Shown: piece by piece, positions 1-56,600 of the stretch
How the letters are laid out: each line of letters begins with the position of its first letter
Position numbering within the stretch: the first letter of the stretch is position 1
DNA from: Glandiceps talaboti
Taxonomy: Eukaryota > Hemichordata > Enteropneusta > Spengelidae
DNA length: 64,000 nucleotides
Assembly (NCBI RefSeq): GCF_964340395.1
Contig: NC_135565.1
Location: 15,119,709 to 15,183,708 of the forward strand
Direction of reading: 5' to 3'
The notes under the pieces: model-generated
The model's input: only the letters and a program-made list of their open reading frames with translations
What the model was told of the DNA's origin: nothing
The model's database searches: none
Made by a program: the position numbers and the translations under genes

Positions 1-1485
1 TACCGTGTAACTAATGGCAATGTCGGAGTGTTGATAAGTATGTATGAAGTGAGTTGAGTTTAAAAGCCAAAGGCCATTTTGACTATAAAAGATGAATTAC
101 CCTATCTAGGAAATTGACTTCCATAGTTGTAAATTGTAGCCTAAGGCATCTACAATTTGACCTCAACTGATCCGGTTAATAGACAAATCCGTACTTACAA
201 TGTTTCCACACTCCTTAAGTGAGTGTAGTCCATGGTGTATTTTCCCTTTTCCCAAAATGTACATTATACGTAATAACTGTGTTTCCATGCCACAAAAGTG
301 TGTGTAATCTGTAATGTTGTCTACATTCCCAAAGTGTATGCTATCCATGTTTTTGAAAATCTGTTTTCCCTAAGTATACATTATCCATATTATAAATGGT
401 GTGTTCTATTTCCCCAAATTGTGTTGTGACTGTGCGGTGTTTTCCATTTTCCAAATGCACCGTACATACTTTATCCTTATTGTATTTTCCGTTCTCCCAA
501 AGTGTAAATTATCTGTATGTATTTTCCAGTTTTCCCAATGTGCCGTATTTTATCTGTATTGTGTTTCCATTCTCCTAAAGTGTATATTATCTGTTGTGTT
601 TTCCAATGTGCCATACTTTATCCGTATTACATTTTCCATTCCTCAAGGTGTACATTATATAGTATTTGCCATTTTCCAAATATGCCATACATTATCCCAG
701 TTATGTTTTGTACTTTCCCAAAGTGTATTTTATCCATATTGTATTTTCCATTCTCCAAAAACAGGATCTGTATAGTATTTCCTATTTTCCTAAAATATGT
801 ACATCATATTCCATATATTGTTTCCATTTTTCCAATGTACCATACATTATCTGTATTCCATTTTCCCAGTATACCATACATTATCCGTATAGTATATGCT
901 ATTTTCCCAATGTACCATACATTATCCGTATAGTATATGCTATTTTCCCAATGTACCATACATTATCCGTATAGTATATTCCATTTTCCCAATGCACCAT
1001 ACATTATCCGTATAGTGTGTTCTATTTTCCCAATGTGCCGAACATTATCCAAGTCACAGTCTTTCCATTCCCCCATAGTGTTTGTTTTCATTATAACCCC
1101 TCCCCCACCCCACCCATTATCTATCAAAGGTGTATAAAGTCTGAAAAATCAGACAGATTTCTTTTTAATATTATATAGATTTTATTATGGAACCTACATT
1201 TGTACACATACACCACACACCATACTTCTTGAAACCAATCTCGAATGTCAGAAAGCTAAATGTGAAATAATTTTGAATTTGACTTTCAAAGTCAACAGTC
1301 AATACAAATCTTGTATTTAGTCTAAGCTGTGCATGAAACAGAGACAAATTATGTTATGTTTTAGTTGACATTATGTTAGATATTTCTGTTCATTCTGTAG
1401 CAGTTTGGGATGTCTCCAGCAAAGATTTGATATTTAAATTTTGTAAATTATTCACATTTTTAAATTTGTTTGTTTGTTTGTGTAG
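1..1485. other. Intron sequence upstream of first visible ANKS1 exon
   Basis: No exon could be supported here. The stretch ends in a T-rich tract and a TGTAG acceptor at 1481-1485. Most of it is the 41-bp decayed tandem repeat listed separately, and the rest is unique AT-rich DNA. It is assumed to be intron because the first exon starts in mid-codon (two bases complete a split codon), so an exon must lie upstream of the window. Confidence 0.6.
360..1060. repeat. Decayed minisatellite, unit about 41 bp
   Basis: Units containing TTTTCCCAATGTACCATAC and ATTATCCGTATAGTATAT recur. The best-preserved copies are at 860-1030 with a period of 41 bp, and copies become more diverged toward 360. All three forward frames stay partly open across it, which yields long but meaningless ORFs. 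It is read as non-coding intronic tandem repeat. Confidence 0.8.
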
Positions 1486-46041
<44,556 letters not shown>

Positions 46042-46439
46042 CATACCGGCAGAAGTCAGCCCTTATGCTCTACCAGTCACAGAACCTGTAACAAACTAGC
46101 AGAAGACAACTCACTCTACCAATCACATGATTCATAACAAACCAATAGTTAACCCTTTCTACAACTATAGGACTGCAACAAACCAGCTGAGTCAAACCTC
46201 TCCACCAACAACAGGAATTGTAACAAACCAGCTGAAGCAAACCTCTCTACAAACCACAGGACTTGTAACAAAATAGCAGAAGTCCAAACTCTCTACCAAC
46301 CACAGGACTCGTAACAAACAAGACAAAATAACAATGTCCTGAAAATCATAATCACTGACTTAACACCCAGATACAACCTTACAACCCTTTTCTTGTCGAG
46401 TATTTTGAGGGAAGATTAATATTTGAGAAATTAATAAGC

Positions 46440-46930
46440 AACTTATGCTATATCTAGATTTAGAATAATTAATATGTAATGCTAGGTATATTGCATGCAG
46501 AGTTATGATGTCATCGTACGAAATAACTTCCATGAAATAATGTATTTATTGCATGCAGCTTTATTTCATCATTGTGTATAAAATAACTTGAATGGGATAA
46601 TATATTTATCACATGGGTTGAGTCAAGAAATCATGATATGAAATTTCTTGGGAAAAAATGAATTTATTGTATGCAGGCAGTCATGATATGAAATAACCTT
46701 TCTTAGGTAAATACATTATTACATGCAGAGTCTTTGTTATATAGTCACAAGAGTGAAATAAGTGCAGTGTAATAACTGGTTTGTCACATGAGAAGTGTCA
46801 TAATACTCTATGCTATGTTGTAATCATTAGGGTAATAACAAGTTTATTACATGGACAGAGTCATAGATATGAGATAATAGGTTTATCACATGGACAGAAT
46901 CATGATATTGATATGTAAAATATTATTCAT
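46440..46930. repeat. Decayed tandem repeat, unit about 55-60 bp
   Basis: Blocks TATTTAT(T/C)(G/A)CATG(C/G), CAGAGTCATGATAT and GAAATAAC recur about eight times. Confidence 0.7.
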
Positions 46931-48160
46931 TACTCAGATACTTTCTTTGCCAGATGAAAAACTGTAAAAAAAATGTCTTTTTCTCTATCTAACATTTATC
47001 TCAACTGTTGATATGTAACTCATTTGAATAATTTATGCAAGAAACAAGTTCAACATTTCATCTACATTGCCAAATTTTTGGACCACTTCAAGATTATTTT
47101 TTCATGATTTTTCTGTATAATACAAAATTGAATTCTTGTAGTTTTTGATTGATCAATGTACAATTATTTTTGTGTTTAAAGAGATTTTGAAACTTTTCAA
47201 GAAATAGTGAATTTCAAGAACTCACTTGATGATTGGTTGATGAAATTAATTAGATTTTTAATCAACAGGTGAACATTGAGATCTCAACACCAATGGGGAA
47301 TTTTATGTTGGTGTTTATTTGTATTGCAACATAATTTTCATGTTTTGTTTATATTTTGTACTCATTGATTTTACAAAAATGTAGGGGAAAATAAAGGAAA
47401 ATTTTTCATTGAAATGAAATTTGATTTAAAAAAACTCTTGATAGTTTGAAGTAATAACTTTCTTGTCAGACACATAGTATTTTAAAAGTTGTTCCAAAAC
47501 ATACAATTTATTTTTTTTTTATCACCGTAACTTGTTCACATCATGATTTGTGATTTGCTTCGCTGTCTCACTAACCACTTGTAATGCCAGTAAAAGGCAA
47601 ACAATTAATTTAACCATGTCCAAATGGCAGTTATCAGCTGTTTTGTAGCTATTTACATAAACATCACTATATGTTAATTATGTTGCTCTTGTGCTCATTT
47701 CAAGGCGGGCACATTTACATATTGACTTCATTTCATTTGAATATAGTCAATTAGGCTGATGTACGTTATTACTTCACATTGTAACCAATCAGTTTGAGTG
47801 CATTTTTTCAAAGCAGTCGCTTTGAGAATATAATTTTTATACAACATCAATTGTTTGCTGTTGCTAGCAATAAAGCGGTTAGTTAAACAGCAAAGCAAAC
47901 CCCAGATAGTGATGTAAACAGGCTATGGTCACAGGGGCATCTTGAAAATAGTAGGAGTATTAAAACACAGTGTCACATGTTCTCGATAATTATGTAAATA
48001 GCTTGAACTATCCCACCTAGAACTGCTTATCTGAAATCATGAACAATTATATATTTTGAAAGATATTCATTTCCTATGTAGTAGACTTGGGCAGATTTTA
48101 CATTCAGCTTAAACTAGCTTTAATTTGTGATACTCATCAGAAACTCACTTTAACACTTAC
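46931..48160. other. No feature recognised
   Basis: AT-rich unique DNA between two blocks of the same decayed repeat. No coding frame, element ends or RNA gene seen. Confidence 0.5.
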
Positions 48161-48164
48161 TCAC

Positions 48165-48540
48165 TTATCGCATGGATAGTAATGATATTCATAGTTGTGA
48201 CGTTATTTAATACATGGATAAAATCATGCACTGTTAAATAATTGGTTTATCACATGTATAATGTAATAGATGTCAAACAACATTTGTCACATGGATTAAA
48301 ATTCGTAAATGTAAAGTAATCTTTATCACATGAATAGAGTCATAAATGTGAACTAACATGTTTATCACATGGATATGGTCATAATGTGTAATAAATAACA
48401 TTGCTACATGGATAGAGTCATGCATGTGAAATATTATGTTTACCAGGCGTGTAACCATACTTATAAAATAACCTTATTACATGGATTAAGTCATAGGTGT
48501 GAAATAATATATTTATCACACAGGCGACTTCATACTTATT
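48165..48540. repeat. Decayed tandem repeat, related to 46440-46930
   Basis: TTTATCACATGGATAGAGTC, then ATAAATGTGAAATAA recur about eight times at 45-55 bp. The unit is recognisably the same family as 46440-46930, so one array may have been split by 1.2 kb. Confidence 0.75.
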
Positions 48541-51040
48541 TCCTTTTATGGTGGTGTAATGACTAGAAAATAAATGACAAATATGTAAAATGATTTAATA
48601 CTTTAATAGTAAATTGAGAATAGCAAATTGTACACACAATAGATGACATTCTGAAAAAGAAGTTAATTGAAACCAAATTATTTTTACTGACAATATTTCG
48701 AAAGTTTCAATGAGAAAGTGTTCAAAATACTTCATTGTTTGTTTGTCATGTGTTCCAATTCTTTTCTCACCTGTAAACTTTCATATTCAATGGGAGGTGT
48801 AGCATGTGGTGTTCTACATTTTAAATGATCAATTCCATAGGTAATAAAGTAGTCTATTAGATAAACAGTAAATGGACATACATTAACCAAATTCATTGGA
48901 CATGTTTCATGTACACTTTTACTGTTCAACTTCATTTTTTATTTTCCTACATTCCAGTTTTGTCACTCTGGGTATTTTACATCAGACCATTATATATACA
49001 TGTATTCCACCAATAGATTCCACTGTGTATTTCTACCATGCATGAATGTTGATACACTGACGTTACACTACAATCTCAACAAATGGAATGCCCAAGATAA
49101 GAAAGTTGAGCCACTTTTACTTGCCTGTCAAACAACCATGTTTGAATAAATATTTGATAATTTTACATTTCTTAATTCTGTAATTTCTCAATTGCATGAT
49201 GTCATGTTTTTAAAAAAAAAACACTAGAAAGATTAGTAATTGTTTCTCATAGTGCTTAAGACAATATTCTTCTCATGGTATAACAACCTCAGTACATTCT
49301 ACACACTGGTAGATTTCAACTAACGTCCCTCTGTAGATGCTCAGCCATGTGCCCCAATACTGTTACATTCAGACCTAAAATTTGATTGCAAATTCACACA
49401 GCAATGGTTCAACCTGATGTAGATACATCAATGTCCATCATGAAGTCTACCCCTTTGTGATTGGCTGATCCAGTCTACAATGAAACAGATTACATCTCAC
49501 AGCTCTATCCTCTTGCCATGTGATGCTGTTTATACTGACATCATCTGCAGCCATCTTTTTTTTAAAAGAAAAACTGTAAGAATTTGCTTCAATGACTTGC
49601 TTTCTGTAACTTAATTACACCCTGTATATACGGCATAAGGCTTTAAAGGGTTGAACCAAAATGTTATGAGCACATAAATATCTGCAAAATGATATTACTT
49701 AAAATCCACTAGTGTGAAGGTTCAAGGTTAGGCATTCCATGAAGCGTTTCAAAATGTTCACTGTTAGAAAATAATCATTTTACAGCACTTCACATGTTAA
49801 GGTGAATTCTACTATGTCAAATTCTTTCCAAGGTAAATTACTTGTAGATCTTTTTGAGTCATGAAAGTTTACTTACAAATTATTTTTGTAGAAACAATGT
49901 ATATAAATATATCCAGTAAAAAATAATAAATGTAAGCAGACCTTGTTAAAACAAAGGCACTTGGCCCGTGTCTGAATGAGGGCGCTAACACAGCTCACTA
50001 TAGTAATTCAAGAAATTGACAATAAAGTATTGACAACAGTCGTCATTACTGTTAATGCAAGGCATTTAAAAAGCACTTATTTGAAGTTACTTTTTGATTA
50101 TCAAGAAATGTGTGTTAAAATTTCAGGTAGCATGATTAAGAAATTGTTTGTTAAATATTTTCGAAGTGTTTAACTGGTTTACTTACACATAGTAAACAGA
50201 ACAGAACAGCAAGAACATTTTTATTCTTTTGTTGCACTTTGGTAACTCAAAATTGTGTCATATTTGCATACCTGTCAATCAAGATCATATGTCAAATGTA
50301 GGTGACGTTTTTGTAACAAATGTTTGTATTTTAGCAATTTCGACTTTCAGTGTCACTCATTGCTGAAAACATGAAACAGGTTTTGTAATGGCAACCATAG
50401 AAACTGAGTTTATTACTTTTACATGATTACAAAATATTGATTAATTTCATTACAAATACCATTGTCTTAGTATACATTGATACAATTATTTAGATATACA
50501 ATTATGCACCGTCAAGACTTGTGTGTTTATATGCGTATCCAAACATTTATTAATATTTCAAGAAAATTACAATTCTTTGAATTTTATCGTGTGGCTCACC
50601 AAGTGAGTTTGTTAGCAAGCATGCCATGCATAGACCTTGAGATATCCATGAGGTGACCATGCACTGATCATGTGATGAGCATGCATCAACTAATCTTGTT
50701 CACATGATCATCATGATGTGACCACCAGTAAACATGTCACAGCCATGTACTGAACATGTGGCAAGGTGATGATATACTATGCATCATTTTCAGTGCAGTA
50801 GTGTATCCTTGTATCACCCATAACCTGTAAACAAATAAGATATTTAGTTAGAAAATCAAATTTTGATGATTATCAGGTCACCAAGCAACACTAGAGTATA
50901 ATACAGTATGGTCTACTCTTTGTAACATTGTAATTTTACAAGAAAGTGTTGCCGATATCTTGTACAGTTAATTTGTTTGTGTATTTTTAACTGAACTGTT
51001 ACAGTGTCAGACTTGAATTGTAGCTAATATTTGTAATATT
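48541..51040. other. No gene recognised
   Basis: AT-rich. A weak degenerate repetition of CATGTGATGAGCATG-like words occurs at 50600-50770. Short open frames show no domains. Confidence 0.5.
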
Positions 51041-51047
51041 TTATTTC

Positions 51048-51053
51048 AATAAA
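51048..51053 (+). terminator. Candidate poly(A) signal AATAAA
   Basis: TTTCAATAAAAACTGGG is followed within 20-30 bases by TTTTGTTTTCAGTGTCG, a GT/T-rich downstream element. It is the best-formed signal between the ANKS1 stop and the next gene. Confidence 0.4.
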
Positions 51054-51138
51054 AACTGGGTTTTGTAAAATATTTTGTTTTCAGTGTCGTAAATTCACAG
51101 GTCTGTTTGAGTCAATTTACAACAAAAGTTGTGAGAAT

Positions 51139-51236
51139 CGATTATTCTCACAACATACAAACACTCGGCCTTGTGCAAACTAAAACTCTGTTATACTAGT
51201 TTGTGCTAGGCTGAGTGTTTGTTCGGTGTGATAATC
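51139..51236. repeat. Long hairpin, about 40-bp arms
   Basis: The left arm CGATTATTCTCACAACATAC, then AAACACTCGGCCTTGTGCAA and ACTA pairs with the right arm TAGTTTGTGCTAGGCTGAGT, then GTTTGTTCGGTGTGATAATC. The loop is about 14 nt. It could be a small foldback element or a structured transcript end. Confidence 0.7.
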
Positions 51237-51352
51237 ACCAAGTAGCTAAGAGACAAAGTAATTTGTTCCTGTAACTTATCCCCTCGTAATTATAAGGTTA
51301 GGGATGTTTTAATTTAGACAAGAGGGGAAATAAATTGGAAGTGCATGGGTGG

Positions 51353-51715
51353 TAAATAAACAAAATCTCATACATGTCTACGAAATATATCCAACGGATT
51401 TTACTTTTTAGTTGTTGAGCTATGTGAATAGCTGCTTTTCTAATTTACTGGCCACTAGGTTTAATAACATGTATGTTTTATTGCCTGAAAGTGTTTTTCC
51501 AACCACTTGAATATCATAAACCATGCACTTTATGAGCTTTGTACCACTTTATGTTATTATTTACCGGCCAGTAGTTTTGATAACTTGTATGTTTTATTGG
51601 TCGAAAACATTTTTTCAACCACTTGAATGTTATAAACCATGCACTTTATGAGCATTGTTTTTAATAAATAACCACTTTATCTTATATATAATTGTCCGGT
51701 TTGTTTATCTTTCTT
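51353..51715 (+). repeat. Direct repeat, copy A
   Basis: TAAATAAACAAAATCTCATA, then CATGTCTACGAAATATATCC, and CACTTGAAT(A/G)T(C/T)ATAAACC, then ATGCACTTTATGAGC. It contains two internal tandem copies of a roughly 118-bp segment. It closely matches 52916-53185. Confidence 0.85.
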
Positions 51716-52126
51716 GGCGTCCCTTACCCACCCCAGCCTCCCACTTCTCTGTTGTACATGATTCAAAGTGTAAGAAGTATTGTTGCCACCTTGACATATT
51801 AAATAGCATATGGCAAAGTATTCTTTTAGTTCTTGAATTTCAAAATTTCCCTTGCATTTTTATTCACATTATTCCTCGTATTATTACTACCTCGACATTA
51901 TTAAAATATTTATGTGTATTTCCATGTATCATCTACCACGTTAAATAGTCTTGATTGAAACAGGGCAAAATTAAATGATGAGAGTCATATGTTTTGTGAG
52001 GGGAGGACTCGATTAGTTGTGTAACAACTACTTCCACGCCCTTTTCCCGAATAATACGTTTATGTATATACATAAAGATATTTAGTTCTGTTCTGTATCA
52101 CATTTTTTTTTGTACGTGGGAATAAA

Positions 52127-52172
<46 letters not shown>
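52127..52172. repeat. (ATT)n microsatellite
   Basis: TTATTATT run of about 45 bp. Confidence 0.95.
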
Positions 52173-52915
52173 AATAGCACTGTGGCAGAAAGCATTTTTT
52201 AGTCCTTGAATTTCACAAATCTCCAGTGGAAGGAAGGGGTCCCCTCCCGTGCCCCTCCCCTCACTTGGCTCCCTCAAACTTCTAATCAATTTTTACTGTA
52301 CACTTTCCAATTTTACTTTTGGAATATTAAAGCTGCATTCATTGTCATCTCTAACTTTTGAAATAAGCTATATTCAAAACATGTCTCCTGTTATGAGGAA
52401 ATTCAATTTCAAAATTGAAAACAAAAGTACAACAAAATTGCTGTCAGGCCTAAACAAAACATTGTTTGGTTCCGGTTACCCGATCCCACCTAGTTTTTCA
52501 ACATCGACCCTAAACATTTTTTTAGGTCTCCCAAAAAATTGTAAAAGTTGTGAACTCTCGCAAATAATAGTGGATGCGGAAACTGATACCAAATAATTTT
52601 ATTTTAAAAAACTATATAAAACTGTTATTCCTATGTGTAATGGTTGTTGTACATCTGATGAGAGAAAAACAAAATCACAGAGACCATATGGAAAACAACA
52701 GAAAACCTTACAATCTGAACTAGACACTCACATATGGAAGATGTAGTTTCAACCGCTTTATTTGATTGCCAAAAACATTATGTATGACTGTATTAAATGT
52801 AAAGCATGTTATCATCTCTTTCAATTTTGTGAAAGTAAACGTATGTTGTTTAACCCTGGACAATTCCAGAGAGTACCTAGCCTTACTCACACCGCTGGTG
52901 TAAATGCTAAGGGGT

Positions 52916-53185
52916 TAATAAACAAAATCTCATACATGTCTACGAAATATATCCAACGGTTTTTACTTAGTTGTCGAGCTATGTGAATAGCTGCTTTACT
53001 AATTTACTGGCCACTAGTTGTGTTAAGTTGAATGTTTTATTGCCCGAAAATATTTTTTCAACCACTTGAATGTTATAAACCATGCACTTTATGAGCATTG
53101 TTTTTAATAAATAACCACTTTATGTTATAATATATAGATGTCACACTCCTTGTGTTGCAATGACAACGGGTTTGTTTATCCTTCT
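52916..53185 (+). repeat. Direct repeat, copy B
   Basis: The same blocks as copy A at 51353 with only one copy of the 118-bp segment. About 1.2 kb lies between the copies. The pair could be remnants of LTRs or a dispersed repeat; no TG...CA ends were seen. Confidence 0.85.
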
Positions 53186-53649
53186 CAGCTTATTGTGCGA
53201 CATTATAGCGATCCAACCTGAGATCGTTCACTGCCGAGCTGGTCCTATTTCAAGTATTCATCAGGAATTGTTTGTCAAAGAAGTCTCCTTGAAAATGTGT
53301 TAGGTATTTAATCTAGAACACAGAGAGCAGAAATACACAGTGAAACGCATTCTTACGGAGATAATCTATCCCTGGATGTGTCCCCACCCAAATCTCACGG
53401 GTGTGAGTCGTCCTTCGGTGAACTGAGTTGTAACTCTGCAACACTGCCGGACCCACGGAATATTGTGACCTGAACTATGTGATTTGCGCATTTAAGACAC
53501 CTATTCACGGAGAGTTATAAGCTATGTGTCATACCATTCCGAAATCATAAACGTTTTCACCTTTATTTATTTTTCACCAGTATTCGCCGTTAACGAAACA
53601 GGTGACGAACAAAACAGTTTAAACCAGGACAAAGAGTAATATTGCAAAA

Positions 53650-53665
53650 ATGGAGTCAGATAAAG
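53650..53665 (+). CDS. LRR gene first coding exon (MESDK)
   Basis: ATGGAGTCAGATAAAG is followed by GTAAGA. Five codons plus one base; the G joins CA at 58969 to give Ala. The start is chosen because of the strong context (A at -3, G at +4), an in-frame stop 9 codons upstream, and the phase match with the LRR exon 5.3 kb away. So short an exon is not proof in itself. Confidence 0.6.
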
Positions 53666-56600
53666 GTAAGACCGCCGATCGAACGTACGTACTGGTGTTA
53701 GGATTATAAATGTAATAGCTAGAGCCACAAGAAGTTAAGTTTTGTTCTGAACCCACTTTTTCTATACCTCTACTACCAAACAATTGTCTCTCACGCCTAA
53801 ATTTAGCTCCAATAATTGTAGCGCAAGTTTTGATTTTATATGTCTGGGTTTTTTGTTTGTTTGTTTGTTTGTTTGTTTGTTTGTTTGTTTGTCTGTTTGT
53901 TTGTTTGTTTGTTTGTTTGTTTGTTTGTTTGTTTGTTTGTCTGTTTATCATCTTTCGTTACATGTACAGGCCCTGGGCCTAAATACAAAATTACAACGAT
54001 ATTATTCCATCTGTACAAATTCAAATATACACGCCAGGGTGTTGTTCTGCAACGCACATGTTGGGTGGATTTTTCTGCTAAATTATGCCTTACTTGCCAA
54101 AACAATCTGACACTTCCTGACTTTTCAACATGATTTACGGAATTCTCATGACCCAACCCAAAACACACTCAAAAGTACCCTAATCCCATCAAAATGGTAA
54201 ATGTTGCAACACAACATTTGGCACGGGTAACACTTTGAAATGTAAAAACTTTAGGGAGCGATCAGTTTTTCAGCGGGGGGGGGCGGTAAATCGGGGGGGG
54301 GGGCACCTTAATTTGGGACTCAAAGAAGGGGGGTCATCATTTTTACAAAGTGAATAAAGGGGGGGGGGGTCACCTTATTTTTTCAACAACTGAACGAAAT
54401 CATGAACCACCCTGCTGTACTTAAATTTCCATACAACAAATGTATGTGCATACAATAAACCATAAACAATGGTTATAAATAGATGTTCAAATATAGCATA
54501 AACTCTTTGTCTCTTGATACATCCCAAGCATATGACATGGAGTCATGACGTTGCACCTTTTAAGCAACAGTGTTGTTAGAAATGACTTCTCAATATTGCA
54601 GGCCACGAGTTGCATTGTGTCATCATGTGATATAAAAACTTGCATGTGTAGCTGTACACGTAACAAATAAGAAATGAAATACCTTGAAATTTACTGGATG
54701 GACTGACTCTAAAATCTGTGCCTCCATTGACCTGAACATGTTGAATTGCACACAAATATAGCCAATAGAGACACACTTTCAAATAATTTAATGAACTTGT
54801 ATCTCTAAATGGTAACTGACCTCCACAGTGCATGTTTTCCCCAAATTTTCTCACTTTCTACTTGATCTTTTTTTATTATTATTTGTGTCAATATGACTTG
54901 AAATAATTTAAACTTTCGAAACCCTAAAATTAGTGATACTTTTATGATATAACTAAGTTGTGTTTTACTTCTGAATGGTGCTCTAAATGGCCTCCAAATG
55001 GTGTTCATTTTTCAAAAAGCTGTTACCGCTCCAACCTGCCCCCCTATACTGTTTCCAGTTCTCTCCCTACTTTGAAACTTACTGAAACCTCTAGGTTACT
55101 CCATTTCTAATATTGTACTTCATAATTAGCTGATTTAATCTACAATGGTAATAGTTCACTCAATTGTCATGAATTCGCAATTACTGTGTTTGGGTTCAGA
55201 CATGACACTGCTAATATAAACTGCATACGAGACGATGTATGTTGTGTAACTGGAACCATAGACTTTATTTATCAGAGCCCTGATCACTATACGAAAAGTC
55301 AAATTTACCCACCTTTACCCAACCTTTACCCTAGGTGAGACCCACCTAACCACCATCTCTGTCCAGGGGTAGTACGAGAGGCAGTACCACTATTGACTGT
55401 CTACAACCCTCAGGTGAGAGATCACCGGGGTAAATTAAGTCAAATTTGTTACTTCGTCTCATACTACCCACATTTACACATCCTCTGCCCAAGATTTACC
55501 CCCCAGTGGAAAGATATGGTCAAATATGACTTTTCGTATAGTGTGAGTTCGGCCTTGGTCCTCACTCCAAGGCCAGCTGGAGAGTCAGATGCTCACAGCT
55601 GGACGGTCAAAAGGCAAGTGCTGAATCACTGCGACGCTATGGTCGTTACAATAATTAAATTACAATAAGTCATGCATATGAGATGTGTTTTTAAGATAAC
55701 AATAGGTCATACATATTTATGAGCGTCATGGAGAAGAAAGAAAGGATACTAAATTTTAACTTGAATGACATCTCCAGACATACGATATAAGTGTAACCAT
55801 TGTCTTGACATCCATGTGAGCCATATTCATGTCTCTAACTAGGTGGTTGGTGACATGTATAAGCAATGTCATGTCTGAACCCAAACACAGTAATTACGAA
55901 TTCATGACACGATCTAAGAGATATCCTAGAACTTTTGGTTACTAAGGGAGCGATCAGTTTTTTACGGCCGGGGGGGTCACCTTAATTTGGGACTCAAAGA
56001 AAGGGGGTCATCATTTTTACAAAGTGAATAAAGGGGGGGGGGGTCACCTTGTTTTCAACTAAACAAAATCATGAGCCACGCTCCTGTACTTAAATGTTCA
56101 TACATTTAATATCATAACTAGGCCAAAGCCCCTAAGCTCGCACAGCTGGGTAGATTCATTTGTGAACGGCTGCCTCACGATGATATCATAGATAGCGCTT
56201 TCGGCATGGAGATTGCACTTCGTACATAGAACACGCATGCGTAGTCAATGCATCCTTGGGTAAAACCACCAAAAAAAATCGCATAGTACATGTATATAGG
56301 ACACGCATGCGTACTAGTCATTGAGCCACTATGCTGCCGCTTGCGGGCGCTGTGCGAGCTATTAAACAAAAAAATGTATGTGAATAAAATAAACCATAAA
56401 CAAATAGCTATAAATATACATTCAAATATAACAAAAACTCTGTCTCCTTATACATCCAATACATATGGCATGGCATCACAACACTGCACCATGGCCACCT
56501 TTAAGCAACAGTTATTTGTTAGAAATGACTTCTCGCTATTGCATGCCATGAGTTGCATTGTGTCATCTTGTGGTAGAAAAACTTGCTTGTGTAGCTGTAC

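Larger units (their letters stand above)
46042..51070 (+). other. ANKS1: Candidate ANKS1 3' UTR
   Basis: No second gene is seen downstream until 53650. The stretch is AT-rich with tandem repeats and several AATAAA-like words. The best-formed site is AATAAA at 51048-51053 followed by a GT-rich element near 51070. The true 3' end may be nearer; only transcript ends can settle it. Confidence 0.4.

Noticed and set aside
396-1137. Overlapping 60-138 codon ORFs in three forward frames
   Set aside because: All lie in the decayed 41-bp minisatellite. Three open frames at once is a repeat artefact.
51353-53185. Intact LTR retrotransposon
   Set aside because: The direct repeats lack TG...CA ends, and the 1.2 kb between them shows no primer-binding site or gag-pol sequence.
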